Assembly: GCA_034769895.1 (NCBI GenBank)
Contig: JAWRYS010000741.1
Coordinates: forward strand, 1 to 64,000
DNA from: Magicicada septendecula
Taxonomy: Eukaryota; Arthropoda; Insecta; Hemiptera; Cicadidae
Direction: 5' to 3'
DNA length: 64,000 nucleotides
Positions 23,701-33,304 of the stretch are shown here, one piece after another (positions within the stretch are counted from its first letter, which is position 1; each line of letters starts with the position of its first letter). The position numbers and the translations under genes were made by a program. The notes beneath the pieces were generated by a model that saw nothing but the letters and a program-made list of their open reading frames with translations, searched no databases and was not told where the DNA came from.

Positions 23701-24152
23701 CTTATCCCTAATATACAGTGTTTAATAAGGTCAGGTATTATTAGAAAGACACACTCATTTTTGATCCCGTCAATTTCTATGTCGCACAGTATTTGTTTTC
23801 TAATTAACTTGGACTTGTTCCCAACAGCACTAATGATTAGAGAGTTTGTCATGGGTAAAATTTCATATGGTTCAATGTCCCTTTTGTTTGCGTTGAACCA
23901 TTCTTCTGACAACCCATTAATAACTGAGCCGGTGTCGACAAGTGCTAAAACTTTAATGTTATTATTAAATTGTATGATTATTTCAGGACATTTTAATATT
24001 TGTTTCGTGACGTCCTCGTCGTATTCATTCAGTAGGTCGTCTCTTAAGTCAGGTACCAGGATATTGACATTATTGGTGGGGTTGTTTTTGTTGTCGTCAA
24101 AACTATGTCGTTCGCTGTGTAGGGGTGTTTTTTTTTTTGTTGCTTTGGTCAT
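20799..24152 (-). CDS. pol: Gypsy pol polyprotein (protease, RT, RNase H, integrase), 1,117 aa
   Basis: Domains in order are: aspartic protease with DTG at residues 73-75; reverse transcriptase at about 250-450 with YVDD at 403-406; RNase H at about 545-665 with CDASDYAYGG and TDNKALTFLNK; an HHCC zinc-binding region at about 766-807; and a DDE integrase with D833, D892 (TDNGTQF) and E927. A basic C-terminal tail follows. The layout is that of Ty3/gypsy, with integrase after RNase H. The frame overlaps the end of gag in a different frame, so expression would need frameshifting from gag. The first in-frame ATG at 24,152 is a convenient limit, not a proven start. Open frames on the opposite strand (20,721-24,240) are shadows. 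Confidence 0.95.
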   Translation of the reverse strand: MTKATKKKTPLHSERHSFDDNKNNPTNNVNILVPDLRDDLLNEYDEDVTKQILKCPEIIIQFNNNIKVLALVDTGSVINGLSEEWFNANKRDIEPYEILPMTNSLIISAVGNKSKLIRKQILCDIEIDGIKNECVFLIIPDLIKHCILGISFLQEVGCRIDIGSKKIEIVNAADEEVHAVPIMNMELIDKGEEEEEILRCIDEKISNMDCQDEEILGNLKGILVKNRRVFRECPGRIDGYEHEFQVTDSTPYFQRGWPVPLAYQKKVKDEIDRMLRYGVIERCTSPFINPLVTVIKRDGRVRLCLDARKINGVTIPDYEGVSPINEILARCSEMRYLSTVDLSSSFWQVPLKKECRKYTAFMYEGRCYQFTVTPFGLSTSSAALTRGLDTVLNEDVKKNTLIYVDDCLCYSDDVKTHLEHLEALLNNLNENNLTVNLNKSQFFRKEISYLGYQLTTRGIQATGEKVKAIMDFPKPKNQKQLKGFLGLTNFYNRFTSKYAETTQPLHKLLKKNHKFVWTNELNDCFDRVKNLFIDAVVLRFPRPDQRYYIQCDASDYAYGGQLYQLDEDGEIGVIAFTSKTFKGAERNYYTTEKELLSIVRCLEKFRIYVLGQPLTIITDNKALTFLNKCHLNNSRITRWILAVQEYKFDIIHSKGKENIVADILSRYPHNTKLEEIHDNTHEYLVNHITVKMRLEVRKLIQNIGKHQMEDDKLKAIITRFKEGNIDPKLTKFYKYVNDKLYRRQRNEWKLYVPSNISGDIIAEIHHMFGHLGTKRCIKMIQEHFTFDRMSKKIKTYIKTCDLCQKCKDTNNRELFGGTRAVIPTAKGDLVSADYYGPLPTGTGGVKYLLVIVDNFTKYVKLFTLRRATTTTTLRRIKTYCELFGRPRTILTDNGTQFTSKRWVNGLKELDIQPKFTAIRNPCTNLAERINRQLGNLFRIFISDQHTKWSQYVKTIEACLNEVYHETIEITPHEAHLGTRPTRAWEQCLDKGVISSEGKRENNIFVKIKEKREKHAKRCNEKKKITKFAIGDKVLVRAFHQSDAASKRIDKFFELFAGPYKINRIIGEATYELVECDSGKTRGKFNIRQIKAYHEPANGSIDNTSGSDDSRRPAEDIV

Positions 24153-25770
24153 TGTTCGACCTAGAATTACTGTCGTCGCTTGCCTGGCTTGTACCCGGTT
24201 TGGAGTTCAGGTACTCAACGGTGTTTACTACTCCGTGTGATTTACCCTCGTAACGGTTACCGCCGTGCGCCCGTCCTTGCCAAACTGGTTTCCTTTCACT
24301 CTCGTTCTTGTTGACAAAGTTACCACTGGGACGATCGACAGTTCCGGCTTCCCTTTCGTTCGTTATCTTATATTGCGCACGTCTACTTCCTGCGTGGCTT
24401 GATTGAATGCTAGTGTATTCAGTGATCAAGGCCTCGAAATTGGGTATGGTGACGATCCCGCGTGTTATAACGGCGATCTGCAAGTCCCTTCCAAAGTGCC
24501 TCGAAATTTTCCTTATCAGTTGGCGGTCGGTCAACGCTGGGGTTAACTGACGACTTTCCAAAAGAATCCTCTCGACGTACTGTATAGCTGTGACGGGTCC
24601 CTGCCATTCAAACCTGCCGTACTCAAGGTTGTCGCGGATAATGTCCTGTCGTTCCAACCCCCAGTACTTCAGTGTGAACGCCTCCTTGAATTCTTCGAAG
24701 GTACTTATCTGGTCCCGGATCACACGCCACCATATGCTTGCGTCCTTCTCTAGGTGTTTGCCGATCCACCTGATGTCGCTGCTCGGGTAATAGGATTCTT
24801 GAAACTCCGACAACTCCTTTAGGAACTCCATCGGGAATCTGTCGGTTCCGTCATATTTCAATTCAATCTGTATTTGTCCGTTTACTATTCTGTGATGCCC
24901 AGACTCCCCATCGGTGATCTGTCGCCGCAGTCTCTCTACTTGACACCTGAGTTCCTGGATGTGGGTTGTTTTCTCTTTGACGTTCTCGTCGAGCTTCTGT
25001 TCGGTCGTCCTTTGTCGGCCGTCTACTTCCTCGATTTTCTGTTGCAATGTGTGGTTGGCTTCACCTATCTCTTGCTGCTGCTGTCGAAGCGTGTGGTATA
25101 ATTCGGTCTTCAGTTCTTCCTGCTTCTTCTGATTACCATTGATGTGTAGATCTAGCTTGTTATGGACTTTCTTGATACTAGATTGTGTGGTCTGTGCCAG
25201 GCTTTTGAGTTCTTGGTGGTCCGACTCTCGGGCTTCCCACACTTCTTCAAACTTCTTATTGGTGTCATCTTTTATTCCTTTTGTAGCATCCTCTTGTTTC
25301 TTTAGGACTTCACTTATCTTATCGTCGCAACTGGTCTTATGGTCACGCATTTCTGATCGTATAAGCGCGAGCTGTTCGTCCATTTGTCGCTTGACGTCCT
25401 CCTTATGACTATTAAAATTTTCATTAATTTGATTGAATTTCTGGTTGATTTCTTCTTTAATTTCTTCTTTATGTTGATCGAATTTCTGATCGAATTTCTG
25501 ATTCATCATCTTGAAGCTTTCATTATTCGTGCGCATGAAGTCCATCAACAATGAACGTAGCGATGCCTCTTCATGTGATTGCTGGGACTCTTGTGGTTGC
25601 TGTGACTCCTGTCCCCGCGCTCTGACCTCTGACGTCTCCTCCGTCATATTTGGTTCGACGACTGATGAGTTTTCTTCGTTGGTGTCGGGTGCGCCTAACT
25701 GGTTGTTAACGTCAAAGTCCATGCTATCAGAACTACCGCTAGCCATTTTCGCCTTGCTTCGCGTTATCAT
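24103..25770 (-). CDS. gag: Gypsy gag protein, 555 aa
   Basis: It starts MITRSKAKMASG, 112 bp inside the 5' LTR end. Residues about 75-290 are a long charged coiled coil rich in Q, E and K. Residues about 300-450 form a capsid-like region (WWRVIRDQISTFEEFKEAF, then LKYWGLERQDIIRDNLEYG). The C-terminus is basic and polar with several RG-type stretches, and I see no CCHC zinc knuckle. Known gypsy gags often end in zinc knuckles, so nucleic-acid binding here may depend on the basic tail. That is inference. The capsid region resembles the fossil gag at 55,671-55,985. Confidence 0.88.
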   Translation of the reverse strand: MITRSKAKMASGSSDSMDFDVNNQLGAPDTNEENSSVVEPNMTEETSEVRARGQESQQPQESQQSHEEASLRSLLMDFMRTNNESFKMMNQKFDQKFDQHKEEIKEEINQKFNQINENFNSHKEDVKRQMDEQLALIRSEMRDHKTSCDDKISEVLKKQEDATKGIKDDTNKKFEEVWEARESDHQELKSLAQTTQSSIKKVHNKLDLHINGNQKKQEELKTELYHTLRQQQQEIGEANHTLQQKIEEVDGRQRTTEQKLDENVKEKTTHIQELRCQVERLRRQITDGESGHHRIVNGQIQIELKYDGTDRFPMEFLKELSEFQESYYPSSDIRWIGKHLEKDASIWWRVIRDQISTFEEFKEAFTLKYWGLERQDIIRDNLEYGRFEWQGPVTAIQYVERILLESRQLTPALTDRQLIRKISRHFGRDLQIAVITRGIVTIPNFEALITEYTSIQSSHAGSRRAQYKITNEREAGTVDRPSGNFVNKNESERKPVWQGRAHGGNRYEGKSHGVVNTVEYLNSKPGTSQASDDSNSRSNNDQSNKKKNTPTQRTT

Positions 25771-25862
25771 TTACCAGTCAAGCTAACCTTACACTTATTT
25801 AATAATGTCTTACGTACTATATTATTGTAATTAGTCTAAATACTACTGTCTGCTCTCTTTTG

Positions 25863-25879
25863 CCATGCGATGGGCGCCA
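25863..25879 (-). other. Primer-binding site of the gypsy element
   Basis: TGGCGCCCATCGCATGG on the element strand begins 3 bp after the 5' LTR end. The TGGCGCCCA start matches the complement of a tRNA 3' end of the lysine type for about 9 bases. The tRNA identity is tentative. Confidence 0.75.
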
Positions 25880-25882
25880 TTT

Positions 25883-28516
25883 ATAGTTAGCATAAATGGG
25901 GTTTATTTATTATGCTAATCGTGATATAAATGATTTACATTTAGTAAATGGGACTAGTGGTATTTTATGTGAGTTTATCACTTTCTCATATGTATCTCGC
26001 CCTAAAGCTGGATGCCATTTACATTTAATGCCAAGCGTTGTGCAGCCATTTACATTTAGTGGTGTAAATATAATTTACATCTGTGGTAATTAATTGTGTA
26101 AACCATTTACATCTAGTGAATATTAATCTGTGCTAATTATCTGCGCGGATTAATTACTCAACAATTATGAATCATATTAATTAAAGATTTATGTAATACG
26201 TTAAAATTGATATATCTAAAATTATTTCTATTCGTCAGATTTGACTCAACACAGTGTCTGATTAAATACGATTTTATGAGTCTATTAATCAGACGTTTCA
26301 ATGGTCGAGTTTATTGTATCCATTGATGTTTAGCATAAGTTATGAGATTTTTAGTGTAATACTTAGAATGAAAATACATCAATAACAAAGGTGAAATTTC
26401 AATAATGAACGCATGAATACTGTAAATTAACTACTTATTTATTACACATCTTACTGAAGTAAGTAACTATATCCTGCAAATTACATACATATTAAAGCAC
26501 ATGATATAAATACAATTATTCAATTTATACGATGTTTCCTGAAACATAAACACATGGTACATTCAAATGCAGTAAATAATGCACATATATAAAACATACA
26601 CGAATAATAAACAATCAACAATTATACTTATTCCTACCTAAAATGCGTTCATTATTTCTCAGATAACGAATTACGTTAGTGTTATTTTATAGATTTTATG
26701 ATTCATATGACTCATATGTAATTATTCTCTTGGGGTTAGTTCTTTGAAAAGAGGCAACAGAACAGTAGTATATACTACTAAGATTAAGTAGACATAAAGC
26801 TTATCTTTGAGAGTGTTTATCCAATTCCGTCGTCGTGAGAAGACACTTTCTAGATGATTCGTCGAAGATCATAATCACTGTTACGCAGAGCACTGATAAT
26901 TTCACTTCACTCCACTAAATCTCCACTCCCGTCATGTGTATGGTATTGTGGTAACCCGCTGATGTCGAGTGTCCGGAGTTCAAATAGTGAGGTGTTAATG
27001 TTGTCATTAACTTGAATTGTTCTGAAAGTTTGCCATATTTGTGTACATGGTTAACTGTGCCGTCTATTTTGGGTGTATCGCGTACTGCGTGCTTAATTGT
27101 TTGGTATAGTTTATTCAACTAATTGTTCAACATGGTGATACGTTATGATGTGAGAATGTTTGAGGTGACACTCACTGTTCTACTTTAAATGTTAATTAGT
27201 ATATTATTATGTGCGCGTCAGTTGAGATTTCAAGTCCCGTACGCACTCATAGTTTATATTTCCGCACAGAATTGTGTATAAGTGTGACTATACCGATGTC
27301 TTTGTTCACTTATGAATTTACAAATTAGTGAATCCGGTCGGTCGCACATCTATCACGTCTGTCTATCGTACGCACTAACTTCTGACTATTAATTGCGACT
27401 ATCAACTGCTACTATTAACTACATACTCTTGACTACCGACTGACTGTTAACTGCGACTAACTGTTCGATTGAACGACTTGACTACTCGATTGAATACTTG
27501 ACTATCCGATTGAAAATTACTGACTCTCGATTAACTACTTGACTGCCCGATTGAAAATTACTGACTCTCGATTAACTACTTGACTGCCCGATTGAAAATT
27601 ACTGACTCTCGATTAACTACTTGACTGCCTGCTCCGCGTCTTCGCCAAACAGTTTTTATTGGAACATCTTACCCATAAGTCTAAGTTTCGATCTCTACGC
27701 CTTCTAGGGCTCTTGATTGGTCGTACAAATTCCTACCCTTCTGTAGATCTCATCCACTGTTTCACGATTCGTCGGCCGAACCCTTCCTACTCTCTCCACG
27801 AGCTCTCTTAGAAGATGCTTGATGCTGGTTGGTCGTCGTCATCCCCGGAGTGTTTCATGTGACGAGCGTAGCACAGATTCTAAGAAATTAGGACAATTTC
27901 ATGGCCTTCTGTTATCCTTTGTTTAGACTTTCCCTAAGGTTCTGACTGAGCTTTTGTTAACAGACTCCAGGTCTTGGTTAATTGTCTAAGTTCCACGACG
28001 TTCGTTCCGCCGATTATCAACCCTTCGTTGTCTTCATTTCGGTGAAATTCTACTTTTCAGTCGTAAATTTCAGTAAACTGTCAAGAATGTGTTTTCACGC
28101 TGTGCAGGGTACACTGGCAGTATTCACTGAGTTACGTCTATTGTCTATCTCTCCGTTAAAATTGCTCTGTACTTCCTTTGTAACATAGTAAAGCCTTTCA
28201 TAATTGAGCAGTTACACTTTGCTTCCACAGCAGGCGTTCCATCTCGATTCCGTGTAACTCGGCAGCTGGACGAAGTCTTTGTTTCAGATTGTTGGGTGCT
28301 GTAAATTTTGACAAACGGCTAGCTGTCAGTGACGCCTTGAAATACTCATTGTGTGCAGTGCTCAGACATTTTTTCTTTGTCTTCGCTCTGTCGTCGGGTT
28401 TGACGTGCCCTCGATTCGTCATTATTTACGACCTGGGCTTGTGTCCGTCGACTTGAGTGTGGGAACGTGTCACTTGATCGAGGAATTAAAATTTTTTTAA
28501 AATTTCGATCATTACA
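25883..28516 (-). repeat. 5' LTR of the gypsy element (2,634 bp)
   Basis: Same length as the 3' LTR, and no difference was noticed in the parts compared. It starts TGTAATGATCG at 28,516 and ends at 25,883, next to the primer-binding site. Confidence 0.93.
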
Positions 28517-28521
28517 AACGT
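28517..28521. repeat. Target-site duplication AACGT, right side
   Basis: AACGT directly follows the right LTR and matches 17,279-17,283. Confidence 0.88.
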
Positions 28522-28612
28522 AAATGAACACCCCGCACGTATCCCAATTAAACGAAAAGTAGTTTACATTTTTTACATTTATGCTTTACAGCAAAGCATT
28601 TGTTTTGCACTT
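28522..28612. other. Flank between the gypsy element and the right arm
   Basis: Short unique-looking sequence that continues 16,801-17,283 across the insertion. The right arm begins in the middle of a minisatellite monomer at about 28,613. Confidence 0.6.
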
Positions 28613-29412
<800 letters not shown>

Positions 29413-31181
29413 TTTTTATAAGTTATATATTTTAATTATTTAATTTAATTATTTAATTAGTTTTTATTATTTAATATTATTTAATTAAAAGTATTAATAA
29501 TAATTTATTTCCGTGTATTATTTTGCTAGGCTCTGTAAAGAAATATTTGTTCTATTGTGTTAATCCAGATTATGTCAAAGCTGGGTCGATTTGTAGTCAC
29601 TTCTAACTCAGCTCCTTTTTTTTCTTCTTCTTCTCGATTTCTTTAGCTATTATTTTCTAAGTTAAATTAAAAATGAAATAAATTAATTTAATTACTCAAA
29701 TAATTAAGAAAACTCGTATTTAGAAACAGTAATGACATTTATTAAAAGTGATGCGATAATCTTATGTGCATCGACTATTGCTGCGGCTGAGACTCAATTC
29801 CCAGGTCGATTGTGTCAACTAACAAAATATATAAAATTAAAATATTTATTAACAAGGTTCTTTGAGCTGTAGAAATGGTCAGGGAAAGGCAAGTTACAAA
29901 ATACTATACTTACAATTAATTAATACTTAATTACTATTACGTAAAAGAAAATTATATTTGAAAATAATGTCATTTAAAAATCAAACCAGTTGGCTGCGTA
30001 TGACGTCATGTAGCTGTTGACTCACCGTGGCACTGTACTGCTGGCAAGATGAACTCGAAACATGGCCGCCATCGACTTCGGATTTCACCCAACTATGCCG
30101 GCTCCTGGTTTTTTCCTCTCACCAAATGTAATTGTGATATTTTCTTCTGCGATAGTGTAGTTCCTCTGGATTCTTCAATTGTAATGTTCTTTTTCGCTCA
30201 GAGAGGTAGTTTAATGCGGTATTATTAGTGTCGTATTAAGCGTTCGAAATGGCTAAGTTCATTGTTCAATGGAATAGTATTAATTTGAAAATTCCAACAT
30301 GGCGGATGATTCTTGGTGTCTTTGGTGTTTAATTATCTTTTTACTAGTTCTTCACTTCGTTAATTGGTTGAGTTATTATTATTAATTTTATGTTTATAAC
30401 CTCTTCTGTAACTCTTCGTAGGGTACTTTCAACTTAGTTCAAATTATTATATTTTTTAGATCTCCCTTCTGCACGTTCCCATCCATTCTGGTTCCCGTTT
30501 AACAATCAACTGCTAAATGAAATCGTTATTTAATATAGTAATTCCAGAAATATTTTGGTATCCATTCCATTGTCTGAAATCAGCTGTTCGTCTTTGTCCA
30601 GATCTGATCCCATAGAAATATAGGACATTTTTTTCTATTTAATGGCTATAATTTAATTATTTTTTAATTTCATGAAAATTTAAGTTAAGTACCTAGCAAT
30701 ATTCCTGTTCTAATTTTACATAAATCAATATCTAACATGACCTATTTTAGTTTCAATTAAGCTTAAAACTGGCATTTTTTGACATTTCTTATAGGCCTTA
30801 TTATAATTCACATAATTATAAATTAAATGGCTTACAAGTCGTTTTATGTTAACATTGTCCTTAAATAAGATTACTTATTACATCATTATTCTTTCTCTTT
30901 AACAATTTGTTGTTACAACAAACTGATACTGATTAATTTACATTTTATTTGTACTGTGTCCTCTGTTAGGCATTATATTACACATTTCCATTAAAGTCAG
31001 TTTTATCCTCTGATCATTACATTTACTATTATATATTTCTGTGATAATTATAATTAAGTATCTTTATTCTAAACTGACTAATCTCTGTTAATTTTATACA
31101 GTTTTATCTAACTTATCCTTTTGGATTTGATTACATAGTAAAAGTTGAATTTGGCCTAAAAATCAGTTTTGCTTTGCTACT
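29413..31181. other. AT-rich LTR-like block of unit R1
   Basis: Inverted homologue of 1,086-2,854, with the same ATG, GT-AG and AATAAA signals on the minus strand. It reads GAATTTGGCC before the hAT-like end, as in L1 and R3. Confidence 0.6.
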
Positions 31182-32242
31182 CAGGGGTGCCCACAGGGGG
31201 GGATCATAGCGCAAGTTGCGCATTGAGAATTTTTGGGGGGGATTTTTTCAAGAATAACATTTTAAATCCAACATTGATGGAAATTTTTACCGTGTTTGTG
31301 CAACAAACTAAGCTATTAGTAAAAAACTAAAGCAATTGCATATCTTTATGATTGTTTTAACGAACTGGCGGCATAAATGTCTCTACCAGTAGGCTACAAC
31401 TAGTAGTAAATTTTGTTTTGGAATTTGGAAAACTGACCCTGGCATCCTGCAGCAACATCCTGTCAATGAGTCAGAGGGTCCGTGAATAATAAATCGTGAA
31501 TGTAAAAATGTGTGCGTGTGCTAACCTTTCGGCTCTACCTAATCTGACAGTGATGTACCGAATATTGTTATCTCTTGCCGTGACCAGCTGCTCTGCAGAG
31601 ATGTAACGTGTCCAAAATTGGGTTATTTTGTTTATTACAGTATGGGATATTTGCATTTTTATTTATTTCATTTTGTGTGGGATTTTATAAATTTATTGTG
31701 AAAGTTTTATTTTCCGGCAACGTTATTTCCATTACAACAGAACACGTGGTAAGAAACAGTGGTGAAACAAAGCAGTAAGACGCAGTTGTTGTCGAGTAAC
31801 GCGGCAAGGAATTCGCGCCACCCTAATTTTTCTCAGAACTCTGTATATGTGTGGCGACGCGCATACTCAAAATCTCAAGCATGCGCGCTGTTAGTGACGC
31901 CGTGAAAACTCAACCGGTGCTGAAAAAATGGCGCATGAACGAAAAGTTTGTAACACCAACCAGCCAGCTACAGGAAATGTATTTAAGCCCCGCCCGCTGC
32001 TAGTGACATCAGTATAGCAGAGGCAAATATCGTCCCCGGTTACCACACAAATAACGACTATGTTCCATGCATAGCGTGAGTACGCCACAGCAATTCACAG
32101 TATACGACGACGAACATCAGGTGGCAGTGAACCGCCGCTTCCTCCCGCTCGCGGTCCACGTTAACAGTCTACATTAGGCAGAGACGCTAGACAGTCAACG
32201 AGAAGCAGACTTTGTCAACAAACGTTTACAGTCTTGTCGGCG

Positions 32243-32312
32243 TCCCGGTCGGTGTTGTTTTATACGATGTGAGTGAAACAACAATATCGTTAATACCGAC
32301 CGGGACTCGTGA
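32243..32312. repeat. Inverted repeat CCCGGTCGGT...ACCGACCGGG
   Basis: A 10-bp perfect inverted repeat with inner arms GTTGTTT/AAACAAC and a spacer of roughly 45 bp, inside the hAT-like element. It is present in every copy (e.g. 41,107, 49,964, and reversed near 8,864-8,925). Confidence 0.75.
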
Positions 32313-32444
32313 ATTCAACGACGTAATAAACTGGTATAGCAAGTGCGAAACACAAACAGTTGAAATACGGACAGTGAAATCGGGCATCAAAACACGTGTT
32401 CGGATCGGCATCGAGACAGTGATTGAACATAAACGAGACGGGAA

Positions 32445-32454
32445 TATATAAAGG
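32445..32454 (+). promoter_or_regulatory. TATA-like box of the hAT-like element
   Basis: TATATAAAGG lies about 450 bp upstream of the small intron and about 520 bp before the dimerisation-domain ATG. It is conserved in the other copies. No promoter activity is known. Confidence 0.35.
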
Positions 32455-32968
32455 CCAACTATTTTCCAATTGTAACATAATATTCAAAGGGGTTTAATTG
32501 GTGTGATAGTGTGTGTGGGCAAAGCTGGGCTACTTTCTTTTTGTATACATACTATGTAAGATAAGGTCTCTTTAACCAGTACTAAATGTGTTATTATTTT
32601 GTGTTCTGTATGAGGAATTTACGTCTTTATGTGAGTAAGTAAAGTATTCATTTAATAACCATGTGTTAGTCTAAGTTATTTCGTCATTACCACGGTCTCA
32701 TTTCTGTGCTGCGAAATTCGTCTAACGGACCGGAATCTTTCTGAGTTATTAATTGGGTGGGGTCAGATAGCAAAATTGTCCTTTTTTATTTAAGGTGGAG
32801 TGTAAAGGTTTTCGATATTTTATCCTATATAAAAAATAATCGTGGCGACCTTGGTCTTCTGGTGAAATTTGGATATGATAAGTAACTGATTGCGTACAGG
32901 TAAGTTCTGGCAGTGGATTTTATGTATTTATATATTTCGGCATATTTTTTAACGTCACAGAGAGAACG

Positions 32969-33304
32969 ATGAGCCGTTTGAAAATAGTGAAAAATCGGCT
33001 TCGGAACAGCATGGGAGACTCTTGGCTGTCAAGTTTGTTGATTCTATCCTGTGGAAACAACGTACTGAGCCAGATACAAAATGAAGACATCATTAACAAA
33101 TTTGCAACCTCAAGTGTACAAAGAAAAATGGGGGGAGTGCTGAGACTTTTGGGGGGGATTTACGCATTGGGCCTTGGGGGGGATGGGCACCCCTGTAATG
33201 CTACTGATATAATAACTAGTTTGCTTCATTATTATTTCTCTGGTTTACAATTTAAAAGATATTATGATTACTTCCTTGCCTTTCCTACCTTAACAAAACT
33301 TTAA
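32969..33304 (+). pseudogene. hAT dimerisation-domain remnant, copy R1
   Basis: Same 111-codon frame as in L2 (SMGDS and KMGG variants). It begins just 8 bp after a good splice acceptor. The first 55 or so residues match the hAT C-terminal domain. The rest reads through the terminal repeat (from about 33,140) into flanking DNA. The zinc finger and catalytic core are absent, so it cannot be a transposase. Whether any peptide is made is unknown. Confidence 0.65.

Larger units (their letters stand above)
17284..28516 (-). mobile_element. Ty3/gypsy (Metaviridae) LTR retrotransposon, looks whole and very young
   Basis: An 11.2-kb element in minus orientation. Two LTRs of equal length flank a primer-binding site, gag, pol and a purine-rich tract. 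A 5-bp target duplication AACGT borders it. The parts follow the Ty3/gypsy order gag, protease, reverse transcriptase, RNase H, integrase. No env reading frame is present. Gag and pol are long open frames that overlap in different frames, as in many family members that use programmed frameshifting. No breaks are evident. The LTRs look identical wherever I compared them, which implies very recent insertion. It sits in the centre of the inverted array and is absent from the array units. The integrase and gag are related to, but diverged from, the fossil gypsy sequences in the array. Confidence 0.93.
31182..33195 (+). mobile_element. hAT-like non-autonomous element, copy R1 (2,014 bp)
   Basis: Terminal repeats CAGGGGTGCCCA (31,182) and TGGGCACCCCTG (to 33,195), each with 7-base G runs nearby. 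Inside, in transcription order, are a TATA-like box at 32,445, a 61-bp GT-AG intron (ACAG|GTAAGT at 32,899/32,900 to GTCACAG at 32,960) and the dimerisation-domain frame starting at 32,969. The retained promoter and intron signals suggest an internally deleted derivative of a spliced hAT transposase gene. Confidence 0.75.

Noticed and set aside
20721-25786. Many plus-strand frames opposite gag and pol, up to 236 residues
   Set aside because: Shadows of the minus-strand gypsy genes, which have clear domains.
32834-32850. TGGCGACCTTGGTC, looks like an insect LTR-element primer-binding site
   Set aside because: No LTR ends or target duplication can be paired with it, and it lies inside the hAT-like element just before a canonical small intron.
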